Source: Prosthecomicrobium sp. N25 (lineage in GTDB: Bacteria > Pseudomonadota > Alphaproteobacteria > Rhizobiales > Ancalomicrobiaceae). Taken from it: a stretch of DNA of 64,000 bases. Shown in pieces: positions 37,311 through 45,639 of the stretch. The position numbers and the translations under genes were made by a program. A model generated the notes under the pieces. It saw only the letters and a program-made list of their open reading frames with translations. It searched no databases and was not told the origin of the DNA. Numbering within the stretch: position 1 is the stretch's first letter; each line of letters starts with the position of its first letter. The stretch is from the NCBI RefSeq assembly GCF_037203705.1, contig NZ_JBBCAT010000001.1, forward strand, positions 2,701,418-2,765,417, in the 5' to 3' direction.

Positions 37311-37787
37311 TCAGGTTCGGGCCGCCTCGTTCGGTCCGTCCCGGGTCGGCGCGAGCGGTGGCCGACGGCAAAGCCGGTAGCCAAGGGCGGCGTAGCCGAT
37401 GAGGGTCGCGACGGCCAGCCCGAAACCGTGGCCCACGCCGACATCGGTCACCAACGACGCCACGGAGCCGCTCGTGGGTGGCGCGTTGTCGGCCAGCATC
37501 GCCGCCCGGAGCAGCCAGAGTGCCGCGTATCCGTTCACGACAGCCAGTCCCGGAAAGATGACGGCCAGGACGAAGGCTGGCCGCGCGACGACTTGTCGGG
37601 ACCTGCCAACGAGAAGCCGGGTCGCCAGAAACATCAGCGCCGCGTAAACGGGCGCAAGCGGTAACACCAGAATGACCGCGTAGCCGTCTCCGAGCACGCT
37701 GAACAGGACCATGAGACCGAGCAGGAGCAGCGCGACCACGACCGTCGTCTGCAGATAGGGGCCCATCGGAGCTCCTTGGCCGCTCAT
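37311..37787 (-). CDS. Small integral membrane protein, unknown
   Basis: A 158-residue protein with four predicted membrane segments (VVVALLLLGLMVLFSVLG, VLPLAPVYAALMFLATRLLV, AFVLAVIFPGLAVVNGYAAL, GFGLAVATLIGYAALGYRL) and a basic C-terminus. I do not recognise the family. Start MSGQGAPMGPYLQ at 37787 is preceded by AGGAGAGGGCT; the internal ATG at 37766 is an alternative. It is divergent from the GNAT gene at 37988. Confidence 0.7.
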   Translation of the reverse strand: MSGQGAPMGPYLQTTVVVALLLLGLMVLFSVLGDGYAVILVLPLAPVYAALMFLATRLLVGRSRQVVARPAFVLAVIFPGLAVVNGYAALWLLRAAMLADNAPPTSGSVASLVTDVGVGHGFGLAVATLIGYAALGYRLCRRPPLAPTRDGPNEAART

Positions 37788-37987
37788 CAAGCCCTCTCCT
37801 GATTCCGCGGGATACAGCGGAGATCCCGATCCTGAAGGGCACAAAGAGGTCGGCGGCCCTCTTCAGATCACGGCGCTCGAACCGGGGCTGTCGGCGCCGG
37901 CAGCCTCGTTCTTGTATGCTATTATATGCATCGACTAGGTCGCGTGGGGAAGCCGGACCCTGTGCGATCGTGGGGGGGGCATCGGCC

Positions 37988-38782
37988 ATGGTGGGGTACT
38001 TCGGCACCGAAACACAACAGCGATTGCAGGCCCTAGCGGAGTCGAACGCAGACTTCATCGCCCGGACCCCCGGCGCCTGCCAGATCGGTCGCATGATGGG
38101 CTGCGACGATCCCGAGCGGTTCGGCTGGGACCGCATCGACGCCATCCTGGAGCGCGACTCCTACCTCGGCTTTCGCATGATCTCCCCCGCCAAGGCCGAA
38201 GAGATCCGGGAGCATCTGGCGAAGCGGAACTTCCGCCTGGACCTCTGGAACGTCTTCCTGGCCGACCGGCGGAGCGCGGCGGCGGCCTGCGAGGCCATCG
38301 TCGCCGCCGGACTGCCCGAGGGGCTGGCCGAGGCGCGGACGCCCACCCAGCCCGAGGACACCATGACGACCGCCATCCAGGCGCTCATAGGCCGGTGCGG
38401 CATCGTGCCGTTCTCGGGCTCGATGCTGGTCGGCGCCTGCGGACCGGCCCGGACCGTGGCGATCGCCGACGGGACGGGGGAGATCGTGGCCGCGGCCCAC
38501 GGCTACATGCCGCACAACGCCTCCAGCCCCTACCACCGCCACGCCTGGGGCGGCCTGGCCGCGGTCTCGGAGGCTTTGCGCGGCCGCGGCCTCGGCAGCG
38601 CCGTCAACGCGCGGATGCTTCTGCGCGTCCTCCACGATCTCGGCGCCACCCACGTGTACGAACTCGCCTCCGCCACAAACGAGCCGTCCCGCCGCATGAT
38701 CGCCGCCTGCGGCCTCCGCCTCGAGCCGACCCTCGTGTGCGGCATGGCGGTGCCTGACACCGGCGCACGCTTCACCCGCTAG
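37988..38782 (+). CDS. GNAT-like N-acetyltransferase, two-part
   Basis: A 264-residue protein. The N-terminal half (FGTETQQRLQALAESNADFI, ERFGWDRIDAILERDSYLGF) is unlike a GNAT. The C-terminal half has a recognisable GNAT core with VSEALRGRGLGSAVNARMLL, where R-G-x-G is the acetyl-CoA loop, and YELASATNEPSRRMIAACGL. ATG 37988 is favoured; its ribosome site is weak. The AT-rich segment at 37911-37931 upstream probably contains the promoter and has an ATGC-TATTATAT-GCAT inverted repeat. Substrate unknown. Confidence 0.75.
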   Translation: MVGYFGTETQQRLQALAESNADFIARTPGACQIGRMMGCDDPERFGWDRIDAILERDSYLGFRMISPAKAEEIREHLAKRNFRLDLWNVFLADRRSAAAACEAIVAAGLPEGLAEARTPTQPEDTMTTAIQALIGRCGIVPFSGSMLVGACGPARTVAIADGTGEIVAAAHGYMPHNASSPYHRHAWGGLAAVSEALRGRGLGSAVNARMLLRVLHDLGATHVYELASATNEPSRRMIAACGLRLEPTLVCGMAVPDTGARFTR

Positions 38783-38895
38783 GGTCTCGGGCGACCCTGC
38801 CGACCACCCTCGGGTTTCGGCGCAGCGGCGGAGCACGGCAAAGGTTTCGATCAACCGGATGCGACCGGACCGCCCTCGTCAGCACGTGTGACAGG

Positions 38896-39861
38896 CTAGC
38901 CCGGGCGCGAGAACGCGTCGAACGGGTTGTCCACGGTGAGCGCCTTCAGCGTGCCGTCGTCGACGCCGGACGCGCGCAGCAGCGGCATCATGACGTCCGA
39001 GAGGTGCGTATACGGCCGCGGCACGCCACCGCCGGGCTTGGCGGGATCGAACCAGCCGAGGTCGTGGCTGATCAGAAGTCGGCCGGCGGCGCCCGCCTGC
39101 AAGGCGCGCAGGATCAGGCCCCGCACCTCGTCGTCGGGCGCACGGCCGACATGGTCGTATTCGATCCAGGCGCCCCGCGACGCCGCCTCGTCGTGCAAGG
39201 CGAGATCCTCTTCCTTCTGCGTGTGGATCCAGATGAAGCGGCCCGCCGGACAGCCCTCTTCCGCAAGGATGTCGAGCTGTCGCAACGCAACCCGGCCCCG
39301 CATCGTATGGCTGCCGATCACGGCGCCGGTCCGGACCGCCGCACGGGCCGCGGCCCGCAGGATGCGTTCCTCCAGCGGCGTGATGCCGTCGTCCCCGGCG
39401 CTGAGCTTGATCCAGCCGGCGCGGAAGTCGGCTTCGGCCAGTCGCACCGTGAGTTCCCGGTGCATCCAGGCCTCCAGGGCCGCGTCGTCGGACTCCTGGA
39501 CGAACGGAACGATCCACGGCTCGCGATAGCTGCCGGTCGGCACCAGCACCGGAAAGCTCGTGGCGCGCGAGACGGCGAGGTCGAAATCCGCACGGCGACC
39601 CACCCCGGTCGTGGAGCACTCGACGAGGGCCGTGATCCCCCGCGCCTTGATCTCCTCGATCTTCGGGGACATGAGAGCGACGACCGCGGCCTCCTCCGCC
39701 TCGGCGTATCCCGGCTGGTCGGGCGTCCGCAAGTCGACGAAGATATGCTCGTGGGGCAGCATCATGCCGACCTGGTCGCGGGCGAGAGGTCCGAGCGTCG
39801 TATGGAGGAACCGCTCCTCCGGGACGGGGGCCGGGGTCGGGGCGGGCGTCTCACTGCTCAT
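38896..39861 (-). CDS. Phosphotriesterase-family amidohydrolase
   Basis: A 321-residue PTE-family metal hydrolase. The binuclear metal ligands are in place: His37/His39 in MMLPHEHIFVDL, the bridging carbamylated Lys152 in GWIKLSAGDD, His185 in VIGSHTMRG, His213 in WIHTQKEED and Asp267 in LISHDLGWFD. Homologues hydrolyse lactones, phosphotriesters or N-acyl compounds. ATG 39861 overlaps the upstream SDR stop as ATGA, so the pair is coupled. The natural substrate is unknown; a lactone made by the SDR is plausible. Confidence 0.9.
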   Translation of the reverse strand: MSSETPAPTPAPVPEERFLHTTLGPLARDQVGMMLPHEHIFVDLRTPDQPGYAEAEEAAVVALMSPKIEEIKARGITALVECSTTGVGRRADFDLAVSRATSFPVLVPTGSYREPWIVPFVQESDDAALEAWMHRELTVRLAEADFRAGWIKLSAGDDGITPLEERILRAAARAAVRTGAVIGSHTMRGRVALRQLDILAEEGCPAGRFIWIHTQKEEDLALHDEAASRGAWIEYDHVGRAPDDEVRGLILRALQAGAAGRLLISHDLGWFDPAKPGGGVPRPYTHLSDVMMPLLRASGVDDGTLKALTVDNPFDAFSRPG

Positions 39862-40769
39862 CCTGCGGCTCCTCCGTTCGAGGGCTGGCCGGCGTCGCCC
39901 GGGGCCGGCCCGTCGGGTGTTCCCGGGCGGCCGGCCGGGCCGGGCGAAGGGGCGAAGCCCGTGACACGCAGGACGCGAAGGTCGCGGGCCAGGATGTCGT
40001 CCGTGGACGCGTCGACCTCGTCGAGATCATCATAGGCGCGCACCGCGCGACCGGCCAACCGGTCGAACCGGCCGCGGGCGATCTCCAGGGCGAGTCGGGC
40101 CGCATAGCTCGGGGGGAGATGGTCGCCGCTCGCCAACCGCTTCCCGACATTCGGCATGTACTTGGTCCCGGCGGCCGACTCCATCTGGTAGCGGGTGAGA
40201 TCCGTGAGGACCAGCCCGGGATCCATCGCGAGGCAGACGACGCCCGTGCCTTCGAGCGTGGCCGCGATGCACTCCGTCAGGCGCAGCGTGCCCGTCTTCG
40301 AGACCGAGTAGGCGGAGCCGAAGGCCAGCGGTGTCGAGGTGCCGCCGCCGATCATGTTGACGATGCGCCCGCGTCCCCGCGAGAGCATCGACGGCAGCAC
40401 GGCCCGCGCACAATGAAACGCCGATTTCAGATTGATCTCGATGTCGTCCCACCACGCGTCCGGGTCGACCTCCCAGATCGGGCCGATGGCCGAGAAGACT
40501 CCGGCGTTGTTGATGAGGGTGTCGACCGGACCCAATTCCGTGGCGATCGCCGCGAAGACGGCCTCGACGGCGGCGCGGTCGGACAGATCGGCGGCGAAAC
40601 CCCTGGCCACCGCGCCGGCTCCCCCGATCTCCGAAGCGGCCGCCGAGACGGCATTGGGGTTTCGCGCGATGATCGCCACCTTGGCGCCGGCCTCGGCCTG
40701 GGCCTTGGCGATCTCCTTCCCGATCCCGCGGCTGCCGCCGGTCACCACCGTGACGGTCCCCTGGAGCAT
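39858..40769 (-). CDS. Short-chain dehydrogenase/reductase
   Basis: A 303-residue classical SDR. The nucleotide motif is VVTGGSRGIGKEIAKAQAEA, followed by the NNAG motif (LINNAGVFSAIG) and the catalytic S...YxxxK as SAYSVSKTG. The C-terminus is unusually long and rich in Pro/Gly/Ala (FAPSPGPAGRPGTPDGPA), probably disordered. Start MLQGTVTVVTGG at 40769 has GGGAGGC upstream. The gene is translationally coupled to the phosphotriesterase-like hydrolase that follows, an arrangement suggesting oxidation to a lactone and its hydrolysis (inference). Confidence 0.92.
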   Translation of the reverse strand: MLQGTVTVVTGGSRGIGKEIAKAQAEAGAKVAIIARNPNAVSAAASEIGGAGAVARGFAADLSDRAAVEAVFAAIATELGPVDTLINNAGVFSAIGPIWEVDPDAWWDDIEINLKSAFHCARAVLPSMLSRGRGRIVNMIGGGTSTPLAFGSAYSVSKTGTLRLTECIAATLEGTGVVCLAMDPGLVLTDLTRYQMESAAGTKYMPNVGKRLASGDHLPPSYAARLALEIARGRFDRLAGRAVRAYDDLDEVDASTDDILARDLRVLRVTGFAPSPGPAGRPGTPDGPAPGDAGQPSNGGAAG

Positions 40770-40854
40770 GATGCCTCCCGCGATGCTGTCGCTGCGAAAG
40801 GGCAACAGAAGCCCACAGTCGGACGAAACACGCCAGCGAAACGGCCTAGGAACG

Positions 40855-40929
40855 TGGCGCGCCCTACGGGAGTCGAACCCGTCTTTGCAACGTGAAAGGC
40901 TGCCGTCCTAACCGATAGACGAAGGGCGC
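40855..40929 (-). tRNA. tRNA-Glu (anticodon UUC)
   Basis: The minus strand folds as a 75-nt tRNA including encoded CCA. The acceptor arms are GCGCCCT and AGGGCGC with discriminator G. The D-arm begins GTCTATCGGTTAGGA, and the anticodon stem/loop is GCAGC-CTTTCAC-GTTGC, giving anticodon TTC. The T-arm is ACGGG-TTCGACT-CCCGT. The CTTTCAC loop is typical of tRNA-Glu. Confidence 0.95.
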
Positions 40930-40940
40930 CGCGCGCGGGC

Positions 40941-40970
40941 CTTATAGGCGGGTTCGCTTCCGGGGGTCAA
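40941..40970 (-). promoter_or_regulatory. tRNA-Glu promoter
   Basis: On the minus strand TTGACC (40965-40970), an 18-bp spacer and TATAAG (40941-40946) form a near-consensus sigma-70 promoter about 12 bases before the mature tRNA 5' end. Confidence 0.75.
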
Positions 40971-41322
40971 GCGGATCCGGGGCGCGCGGCAGGTCCATAA
41001 GGCACCGTCGGCGATGACGGGGGCGGACCTTTACGGCGGGGCGGTGCCGGTACGGAGACGGGCGAAGCCGCCGGTGCGCGGAGGCGCCGGCGGACCGGCC
41101 CTCGGCCCCGCTGTGGAGGACGTGCGGTCGGCCCTCCGGCTCGACGCGTGTCGGCCTCCACACGCCTTCTCACCGCATAGGTGCCTCCACCCTCGGCCTC
41201 CGCCTGCGTCCGGTCTGCTGGTGTCCGGTACCGTACCGGTGCCCGAAGCGGGCCTCCCGCTCGCCTCGCCGTCTGGGAAGGCCACCCGTTAACCAAGTCT
41301 TGCGACGCCGTCCGGCACAGGC
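40971..41322. other. Gene-free GC-rich region
   Basis: 352 bp between the tRNA-Glu promoter and the promoter of the small peptide gene. No frame with start and ribosome site was found; the frames that exist are short and mirror each other on the two strands. Nothing else is supported. Confidence 0.4.
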
Positions 41323-41352
41323 TTGACCACAGGAACAAAACAGGAACATACT
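41323..41352 (+). promoter_or_regulatory. Promoter overlapped by LexA box, small-peptide gene
   Basis: TTGACC (41323-41328), an 18-bp spacer and CATACT (41347-41352) form a sigma-70-like promoter. The LexA-type box GAACAAAACAGGAAC (41333-41347) overlaps the spacer and the -10. The transcript would begin about 30 bases before the ATG at 41389. Confidence 0.7.
41333..41347. promoter_or_regulatory. LexA (SOS) box
   Basis: GAACAAAACAGGAAC is GAAC-N7-GAAC (GTTC-CTGTTTT-GTTC on the other strand), with the T-rich spacer typical of strong alphaproteobacterial LexA operators. It is the second box of this type in the window. Confidence 0.8.
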
Positions 41353-41388
41353 CTGATCATCGAACGGCGGCCAACGAAGGAGGCTCCC

Positions 41389-41487
41389 ATGATGATGCTG
41401 ATGCGGGAAGTTCTGTCGGCGGGTGCGTTGATCAGCTTCATGGCCATGATCGCGATCTGGGCGGACGTCATAGCGCGGGCCGGTTGA
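41389..41487 (+). CDS. SOS-controlled 32-residue membrane peptide (SidA-like candidate)
   Basis: The frame encodes 32 residues: N-terminal MMMLMREVLSAGALISF and C-terminal MAMIAIWADVIARAG. The ribosome site AAGGAGG lies five bases before the ATG. Residues about 9-28 form a single hydrophobic helix with short charged ends (RE near the N-terminus, R at the C-terminus), as in a type I or II inner-membrane micro-protein. The promoter is overlapped by a LexA box. Caulobacter SidA, a 29-residue inner-membrane peptide induced by LexA loss that blocks division through FtsW/FtsN, is the obvious parallel in size, topology and control. Homology is not established from this sequence alone. Confidence 0.65.
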   Translation: MMMLMREVLSAGALISFMAMIAIWADVIARAG

Positions 41488-41794
41488 GGGTCCGGAACAA
41501 AGAGAGAATATCCCGCCCGCAGGTTATCCACAAGCGCCCCGGCGCTTCTCCACAGGGACGGGTCGGCGCGGGTCGGCGCCGGACCCGGCCGAACCGGGGA
41601 CGACGGCCCGGCCAGCCGCGGGCGGATGCCCCGGGTTATCCACAGGGCGCCGCCAAGGCGTGGTCCGGGAGGCGGCCATTCGGCCGCGTCGCGTTGCCCC
41701 CGGACGCCCCGGGGCCGAAACTGCGTCGGGCGGCCGGGCGGGGCGCCGCCGAGTCGCGGCAGGATCGGCAGGGCAGGGAAGGGTCGGAGACGGC
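41488..41794. other. dnaE upstream region with DnaA boxes
   Basis: 307 bp between the small peptide gene and dnaE. It holds two perfect DnaA boxes, TTATCCACA at 41524-41532 and at 41636-41644, and a one-mismatch copy, TTCTCCACA, at 41546-41554, all in the same orientation. A slightly AT-rich stretch (ACAAAGAGAGAATATC) precedes the first box. No coding sequence is supported; frames reading in from the left have no ribosome site. Confidence 0.65.
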
Positions 41795-44700
41795 ATGGCG
41801 GCGGTCGGCTTCGTTCATGTCAGGGCCCATTCGGCCTATTCCCTGCTCGAGGGCGCATTGCCGCTCGGCAAGCTGATCGAGCTCGCCAAGGCCGACGCGC
41901 AGCCCGCGCTCGGCCTCGCCGACACGGGCAACCTGTTCGGCGCGCTGGAATTCTCCGAGAAGGCCGCCGAGAAGGGCATCCAGCCGATCGTCGGGTGCCA
42001 GATCGCGGTCGAGTTCGACGACCGCGCCGGGGAGGCCTCGCGCCGGCCCTCGCTCGTCGCCCGGCGGCCGAGCCTCGTCCTCATTGCCGCCAACGCCGAG
42101 GGCTGGGCGAACCTCGTCCGCCTCGTCTCCCGCTCCTTCCTGGGCACCGAGGGGACGGAGGACCCGCATGTCTCCTTTGCCGACCTGGAGGGCCGCACGG
42201 CCGGCCTGATCGCCCTGACCGGCGGCCCCGGCGGCCCGGTCGACCGCGCGCTCGTCGACGGCCAGGAGGACCTCGCCCGCGCGCGCCTGGAGCGGCTCGC
42301 CGGCCTCTACGGCGACCGGCTCTATGCCGAGATCCAGCGCCACGGCCTCGACGAGGAGCGCTTGGCGGAAGCCGGCCTCCTCGACCTCGCCTACGCGCTC
42401 GGCCTGCCGCTCGTCGCCACCAACGAGCCCTACTTCTCCAAGCGCGAGGACTTCGAGGCCCACGACGCCCTGATCGCCATCTCGGAAGGACGCGTTGTCG
42501 CCGAGGAGGACCGGCGGCGCCTGACCCCCGAGCACGCGTTCAAGACGCGCGCCGAGATGCAGGCGCTCTTCGCCGACCTGCCCGAGGCGCTCGACAACAC
42601 GGTCGAGATCGCCCGGCGCTGCTCCTATCGGCCCCTGAAGCGCAAGCCGATCCTGCCCCGCTTCGCCGGCGTCGGCCAGGACGCCGAGGCGGCCGAGAAG
42701 GCCGAGGCGCTGGAGCTGCGCGCCCAGGCCGAGGCGGGCCTCGCCGCCCGGCTCGCCGCGCACGGGACCGCGCCGGGCATCAGCGAGGAGACCTACCGCG
42801 AGCGTCTCGAATTCGAGCTCACGATCATCGAGCGGATGAAGTTCCCCGGCTACTTCCTGATCGTGTCGGACTTCATCAAGTGGGCCAAGGCGCAGGGCAT
42901 CCCGGTCGGGCCCGGCCGCGGCTCCGGCGCCGGGTCGCTCGTCGCCTGGTCCCTGACGATCACGGATCTCGACCCCCTGCGCTTCGCGCTCCTCTTCGAG
43001 CGCTTCCTCAACCCCGAACGCGTGTCGATGCCCGACTTCGACATCGACTTCTGCCAGGACCGCCGCGACGAGGTGATCCGTTACGTTCAGCAGAAATACG
43101 GCCGCGACCAGGTCGCGCAGATCATCACCTTCGGCACCCTCCAGGCGCGCGCGGTGCTGCGCGACGTCGGCCGCGTCCTGCAGATGCCCTATGGCCAGGT
43201 GGATCGGCTCGCCAAGCTCGTCCCGCAGAACCCGGCCAATCCCGTGACGCTCGCCCAGGCGGTCAACGACGAGCCGCGCCTCCAGGAGGCGCGCGAGCAG
43301 GAGCCCATCGTCGAGAAGCTGCTCGACATCGCCATGAAGCTCGAGGGGCTCTACCGCCACGCCTCGACCCACGCCGCCGGCATCGTCATCGGCGACCGCC
43401 GCCTCGACGAGCTGGTGCCGCTCTACCGCGACCCGCGGTCCGACATGCCCGTCACCCAGTTCAACATGAAGTGGGTGGAAAGCGCCGGCCTCGTGAAGTT
43501 CGACTTCCTCGGCCTGAAGACCCTGACGGTCCTGCAGACCGCGCTCCAGCTCGTCAGGAAGACGAAGGGCATCGACATCGACCTCTCGTCCATCCCGCTC
43601 GACGACGCGCCCACGTACAAGCTCCTGGCCGGCGGCGAGACGGTCGGCGTGTTCCAGCTGGAAAGCCAGGGCATGCGCAAGGCCATCGCCGACATCAAGC
43701 CCGACCGTTTCGAGGACATCATCGCCCTCGTCGCGCTCTATCGCCCGGGCCCGATGGCCAACATCCCGGTCTACGGCGCCCGCAAGCAGGGGCTGGAGAA
43801 GCCGGACTACATCCACCCGCTGCTCGAGGCGGTCCTGAAGGAGACGCACGGCATCATCGTCTACCAGGAACAGGTGATGCAGATCGCCCAGATCCTCTCG
43901 GGCTATTCGCTCGGCGAGGCCGACCTCTTGCGGCGCGCCATGGGCAAGAAAATCAAGGCCGAGATGGACGCCCAGCGCGTCCGCTTCGTCGAGGGCGCGA
44001 TCCGGCAGGGCCTCTCCAAGGAACAGGCCGACACGATCTTCGACCTCCTCGCCAAGTTCGCCGACTACGGCTTCAACAAGTCCCACGCCGCCGCCTACGC
44101 GCTGGTCGCCTATCAGACCGCCTACCTGAAGGCGAACCACCCGGTCGAGTTCCTGGCCGCCTCCATGACGCTCGACATGTCCAACACGGACAAGCTGAAC
44201 GACTTCCGGCGCGAGGCGATGCGGCTCGGCATCGACGTGCTCGCCCCGGACATCCGCCGCTCCGGCGTCGCCTTCGACGTCGAGGACGGCAAGATCGTCT
44301 ATGCCCTCGCGGCCGTGAAGGGAGTCGGTGGCCACGCCGTCGAGCATCTGGTGGCGCTCCGCGCCGACCGGCCCTTCCGGGACATCTCCGATTTCGCGAG
44401 GCGTTTCGATCCCCGCCAGGTCAACAAGCGCACCCTGGAGAGCCTCGTAGCCGCCGGCGCCTTCGACCGGCTCGATCCCAACCGCGCCAAGCTCGTGGCC
44501 GGTCTCGACGTGGTCATGGCCGAGGCCAACCGGGTGAAGACGGCCGATGCCGGTGGCAACCTCGACATGTTCGCCGGCGGCGGCGACGAGAAGCCGCTGC
44601 GCCTGCCCGAGACGCAGCCCTGGACGGCGGCCGAGCAACTCCAGCGGGAGTATTCCGCCGTCGGCTTCTACCTCTCCGCCCATCCGCTCGACGAATACCG

Positions 44701-45250
44701 CTCCACGCTGGAGAAGCTCCGCGTCCAGATGTGGTCGGAGTTCCAGCGCTCGGTGAAGGGCGGCTCCGCCTTCGGCCGCCTCGCCGGCACGGTCACCAGC
44801 CGCCAGGAGCGCAAGACCAAGACCGGCAACAAGATGGGCATCGTGCGCATCTCCGACCCGACCGGCCAGTACGAGGCGGTGATCTTCTCCGAGGGCCTCG
44901 CCACCTATCGCGACCTGCTGGAACCCGGCCAGTCGGTGGTCATCTACGCCAATGCCGAGGAGCGCGCGGAGGGCGTCAGCGTCCGCATCGACAAGGTCGA
45001 GCCGCTCGACGCCATCGCCGGCCGCCTGCAGCAGAACCTGCGCATCTTCCTGCGCGACCCGGGCCCGATCGACTCCATCCACCGCCACCTGCCGCAAGGC
45101 GGGGAGGGCGAGGTCTCCTTCATCCTCCTTCTCGGCGAAGGCGGACAGCGCGAAGTCGAGGTCAAGCTGCGCGACCGCTACCGCGTCTCCCCCCAGATCG
45201 CCGGCGCCCTCAAGGCCGTCCCCGGCGTGGTCCAGGTGCAGGTCGTCTAG
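41795..45250 (+). CDS. dnaE: DNA polymerase III subunit alpha, replicative
   Basis: The catalytic subunit of the replicase. The 1151-residue protein is of normal DnaE1 length. It has an N-terminal PHP domain (FVHVRAHSAYSLLEGALPLG), a palm with the catalytic acidic motif PDFDIDFCQDRRDEV near residues 413-425, YRHASTHAAGIVIGDRRLDE, the internal beta-clamp motif LDMF at 923-926 and a C-terminal OB/tail region. These features fit DnaE1, not the error-prone DnaE2/ImuC. Start MAAVGFVHVRAHSAY at 41795 is preceded by GGTCGGAGAC; upstream frame extension is low-complexity. DnaA boxes upstream suggest DnaA-linked control. Confidence 0.97.
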   Translation: MAAVGFVHVRAHSAYSLLEGALPLGKLIELAKADAQPALGLADTGNLFGALEFSEKAAEKGIQPIVGCQIAVEFDDRAGEASRRPSLVARRPSLVLIAANAEGWANLVRLVSRSFLGTEGTEDPHVSFADLEGRTAGLIALTGGPGGPVDRALVDGQEDLARARLERLAGLYGDRLYAEIQRHGLDEERLAEAGLLDLAYALGLPLVATNEPYFSKREDFEAHDALIAISEGRVVAEEDRRRLTPEHAFKTRAEMQALFADLPEALDNTVEIARRCSYRPLKRKPILPRFAGVGQDAEAAEKAEALELRAQAEAGLAARLAAHGTAPGISEETYRERLEFELTIIERMKFPGYFLIVSDFIKWAKAQGIPVGPGRGSGAGSLVAWSLTITDLDPLRFALLFERFLNPERVSMPDFDIDFCQDRRDEVIRYVQQKYGRDQVAQIITFGTLQARAVLRDVGRVLQMPYGQVDRLAKLVPQNPANPVTLAQAVNDEPRLQEAREQEPIVEKLLDIAMKLEGLYRHASTHAAGIVIGDRRLDELVPLYRDPRSDMPVTQFNMKWVESAGLVKFDFLGLKTLTVLQTALQLVRKTKGIDIDLSSIPLDDAPTYKLLAGGETVGVFQLESQGMRKAIADIKPDRFEDIIALVALYRPGPMANIPVYGARKQGLEKPDYIHPLLEAVLKETHGIIVYQEQVMQIAQILSGYSLGEADLLRRAMGKKIKAEMDAQRVRFVEGAIRQGLSKEQADTIFDLLAKFADYGFNKSHAAAYALVAYQTAYLKANHPVEFLAASMTLDMSNTDKLNDFRREAMRLGIDVLAPDIRRSGVAFDVEDGKIVYALAAVKGVGGHAVEHLVALRADRPFRDISDFARRFDPRQVNKRTLESLVAAGAFDRLDPNRAKLVAGLDVVMAEANRVKTADAGGNLDMFAGGGDEKPLRLPETQPWTAAEQLQREYSAVGFYLSAHPLDEYRSTLEKLRVQMWSEFQRSVKGGSAFGRLAGTVTSRQERKTKTGNKMGIVRISDPTGQYEAVIFSEGLATYRDLLEPGQSVVIYANAEERAEGVSVRIDKVEPLDAIAGRLQQNLRIFLRDPGPIDSIHRHLPQGGEGEVSFILLLGEGGQREVEVKLRDRYRVSPQIAGALKAVPGVVQVQVV

Positions 45251-45275
45251 CGCTCCGGGTCGCCCGACTCCGCCC

Positions 45276-45592
45276 GCCGCAGCGCTGCGGATCGGGGCCC
45301 GCGCGGGATCCCGGATCTGCGGCGCGTGCCGCGCCTTGTCCGGGACTGCGGTGGAGAGGATCGGGGACTGAACGGACCCCGACCTCCGGGCCCCGCCTCT
45401 CCACCCGCATCCCCGGCCGGAGCGCAGTGGAGGGCCGGGGTCCAGCGCTCTCCGCCGGCCGCAGCGGCCGGCCGGAGCGCAGTGGAGGGCCGGGGTCCAG
45501 CGCTCTCCGCCGGCCGCAGCGCTGCGAGATCGGGCCGCGCGCTGGATCCCGGATCGGCGGCGCGTGCCGCGCCTTGTCTGGGAACGCGGTGG
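45276..45592. repeat. Intergenic repeat block after dnaE
   Basis: Two ~79-bp related elements (45276-45354 and 45513-45592), each starting GCCGCAGCGCTGCG and containing GGATCCCGGATC- and GCGTGCCGCGCCTTGTC-type cores, flank a tandem duplication of period 55 bp (copy one near 45415-45466, copy two near 45470-45521; unit GGCCGGAGCGCAGTGGAGGG and onward). Such GC-rich, palindromic units are typical of dispersed intergenic repeats. They fill most of the 389-bp gap between dnaE and the convergent iolE. Confidence 0.75.
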
Positions 45593-45639
45593 GGGGGGCG
45601 GGGTTGCGGACGGGGTGGTCTCTGCCCGGCTTGGGCGCG

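Noticed and set aside
41488-41794. Replication origin near dnaE
   Set aside because: DnaA boxes are present, but there is no clear AT-rich unwinding element and no hemE/parAB-type origin context; kept only as a finding about DnaA boxes.
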